Shown here: piece by piece, positions 13,078 through 13,228 of the stretch
Layout of the letters: every line of letters begins with the position of its first letter
Numbering within the stretch: position 1 is the first letter of the stretch
From: an uncultured Paracoccaceae bacterium
GTDB taxonomy: Bacteria; Pseudomonadota; Alphaproteobacteria; Rhodobacterales; Rhodobacteraceae
Assembly: GCA_937927885.1 (NCBI GenBank)
Contig: CALEZJ010000352.1
Coordinates: forward strand, 1-13,228
Direction: 5' to 3'
DNA: 13,228 bases
Translations under genes and position numbers: made by a program
The notes under the pieces: model-generated
What the model saw: only the letters and a program-made list of their open reading frames with translations
Database searches by the model: none
Told to the model about the DNA's origin: nothing

Positions 13078-13228
13078 TTAGCTGACAGTGAAGGATTCGG
13101 TCGCGGTATAGACCTCGCCGTTGTCGTCATACCAGGTGAACACGAAATCGCCGGACGCGGGAACCACGGCCTCGAATTCGATATAGGGGTTGGCCGAGAT
13201 GGCGCCGTGCAACTCCATGTCGATCACC
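13078..13228 (-). CDS. soxZ: SoxZ, C-terminal part (cut by window edge)
   Basis: The last 49 codons are visible, reading VIDMELHGAISANPYIEFEA, then PASGDFVFTWYDDNGEVYTA, and ending ESFTVS before TAA. This is the immunoglobulin-like C-terminus of SoxZ, the partner that positions the SoxY carrier arm for the other Sox enzymes. The W-x-D-D-x-G-x-x-Y-x-A segment is the recognisable part. The protein is normally about 109 residues, so over half lies beyond the right edge, where soxY and soxX are expected upstream. It is followed by soxA after 32 bp in the same operon. Confidence 0.9.
   Translation of the reverse strand, partial: VIDMELHGAISANPYIEFEAVVPASGDFVFTWYDDNGEVYTATESFTVS

Noticed and set aside
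12182..13081. A 299-codon plus-strand frame opposite soxA
   Set aside because: It is an antisense shadow of soxA, which has both haem motifs and a signal peptide.
1..13228. CRISPR array, tRNA, rRNA, insertion sequence or integrase
   Set aside because: No spaced direct repeats, tRNA-like cloverleaf, rRNA sequence or transposase or integrase motif was seen on reading either strand.

Overview
The window looks like chromosome or large-plasmid DNA from a GC-rich, facultatively lithotrophic and nitrate-respiring alphaproteobacterium, most likely a Paracoccus- or Rhodovulum-like member of the Rhodobacterales. The evidence is the gene order soxZ-A-B-C-D-E-F, the NarK-type nitrate transporter with a divergent FNR-family regulator, TTGAT-N4-ATCAA operator boxes, and decayed phage genes of a style common in rhodobacteria. 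The assignment rests on gene content and remembered family sequences; no search was run.

Layout. (1) 1-2579 is a nitrate-respiration control block. A narK-type transporter (minus strand, cut by the left edge) lies directly downstream of a universal stress protein gene. A divergent Crp/Fnr regulator without FNR iron-sulfur cysteines (NarR-like) is on the plus strand. Their 248-bp intergenic region carries two FNR-type boxes, one placed as expected for activation of usp-narK and one very close to the regulator's own start codon. (2) 2580-5852 is a scar of broken genes on the plus strand: a C5-cytosine DNA methyltransferase remnant, a phage tail-region remnant, a flavin reductase that has lost its 5' end, and a GntR/FCD regulator broken by two frameshifts and a nonsense codon. 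Inside it, on the minus strand, sits a higBA toxin-antitoxin pair. The toxin is intact, but the antitoxin frame is broken by one base, so that a TGA stop overlaps an in-frame ATG. (3) 5851-13228 is the 3' part of a sulfur-oxidation operon on the minus strand. Transcription order is soxZ (partial), soxA, soxB, soxC, soxD, soxE, soxF, ending in a strong hairpin terminator.

How the genes work together. SoxYZ carries the sulfur substrate. SoxA (with SoxX, outside the window) attaches thiosulfate, SoxB hydrolyses off sulfate, and SoxCD oxidises the sulfane sulfur. SoxE and SoxF look like the cytochrome and flavoprotein subunits of a flavocytochrome c sulfide dehydrogenase. The nar block would let the cell respire nitrate, so electron-donating sulfur genes and electron-accepting nitrate genes are neighbours, separated by about 3.3 kb of accessory debris.

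Most interesting signals: the broken higA with ATGA overlap; matching hairpins 5 nt after the stop codons of both soxA and soxE; an AT-rich double palindrome between soxA and soxB; the homologous cytochrome modules shared by SoxD and SoxE; and the reconstructed GntR and methyltransferase pseudogenes. I did not find a convincing wholly new system.
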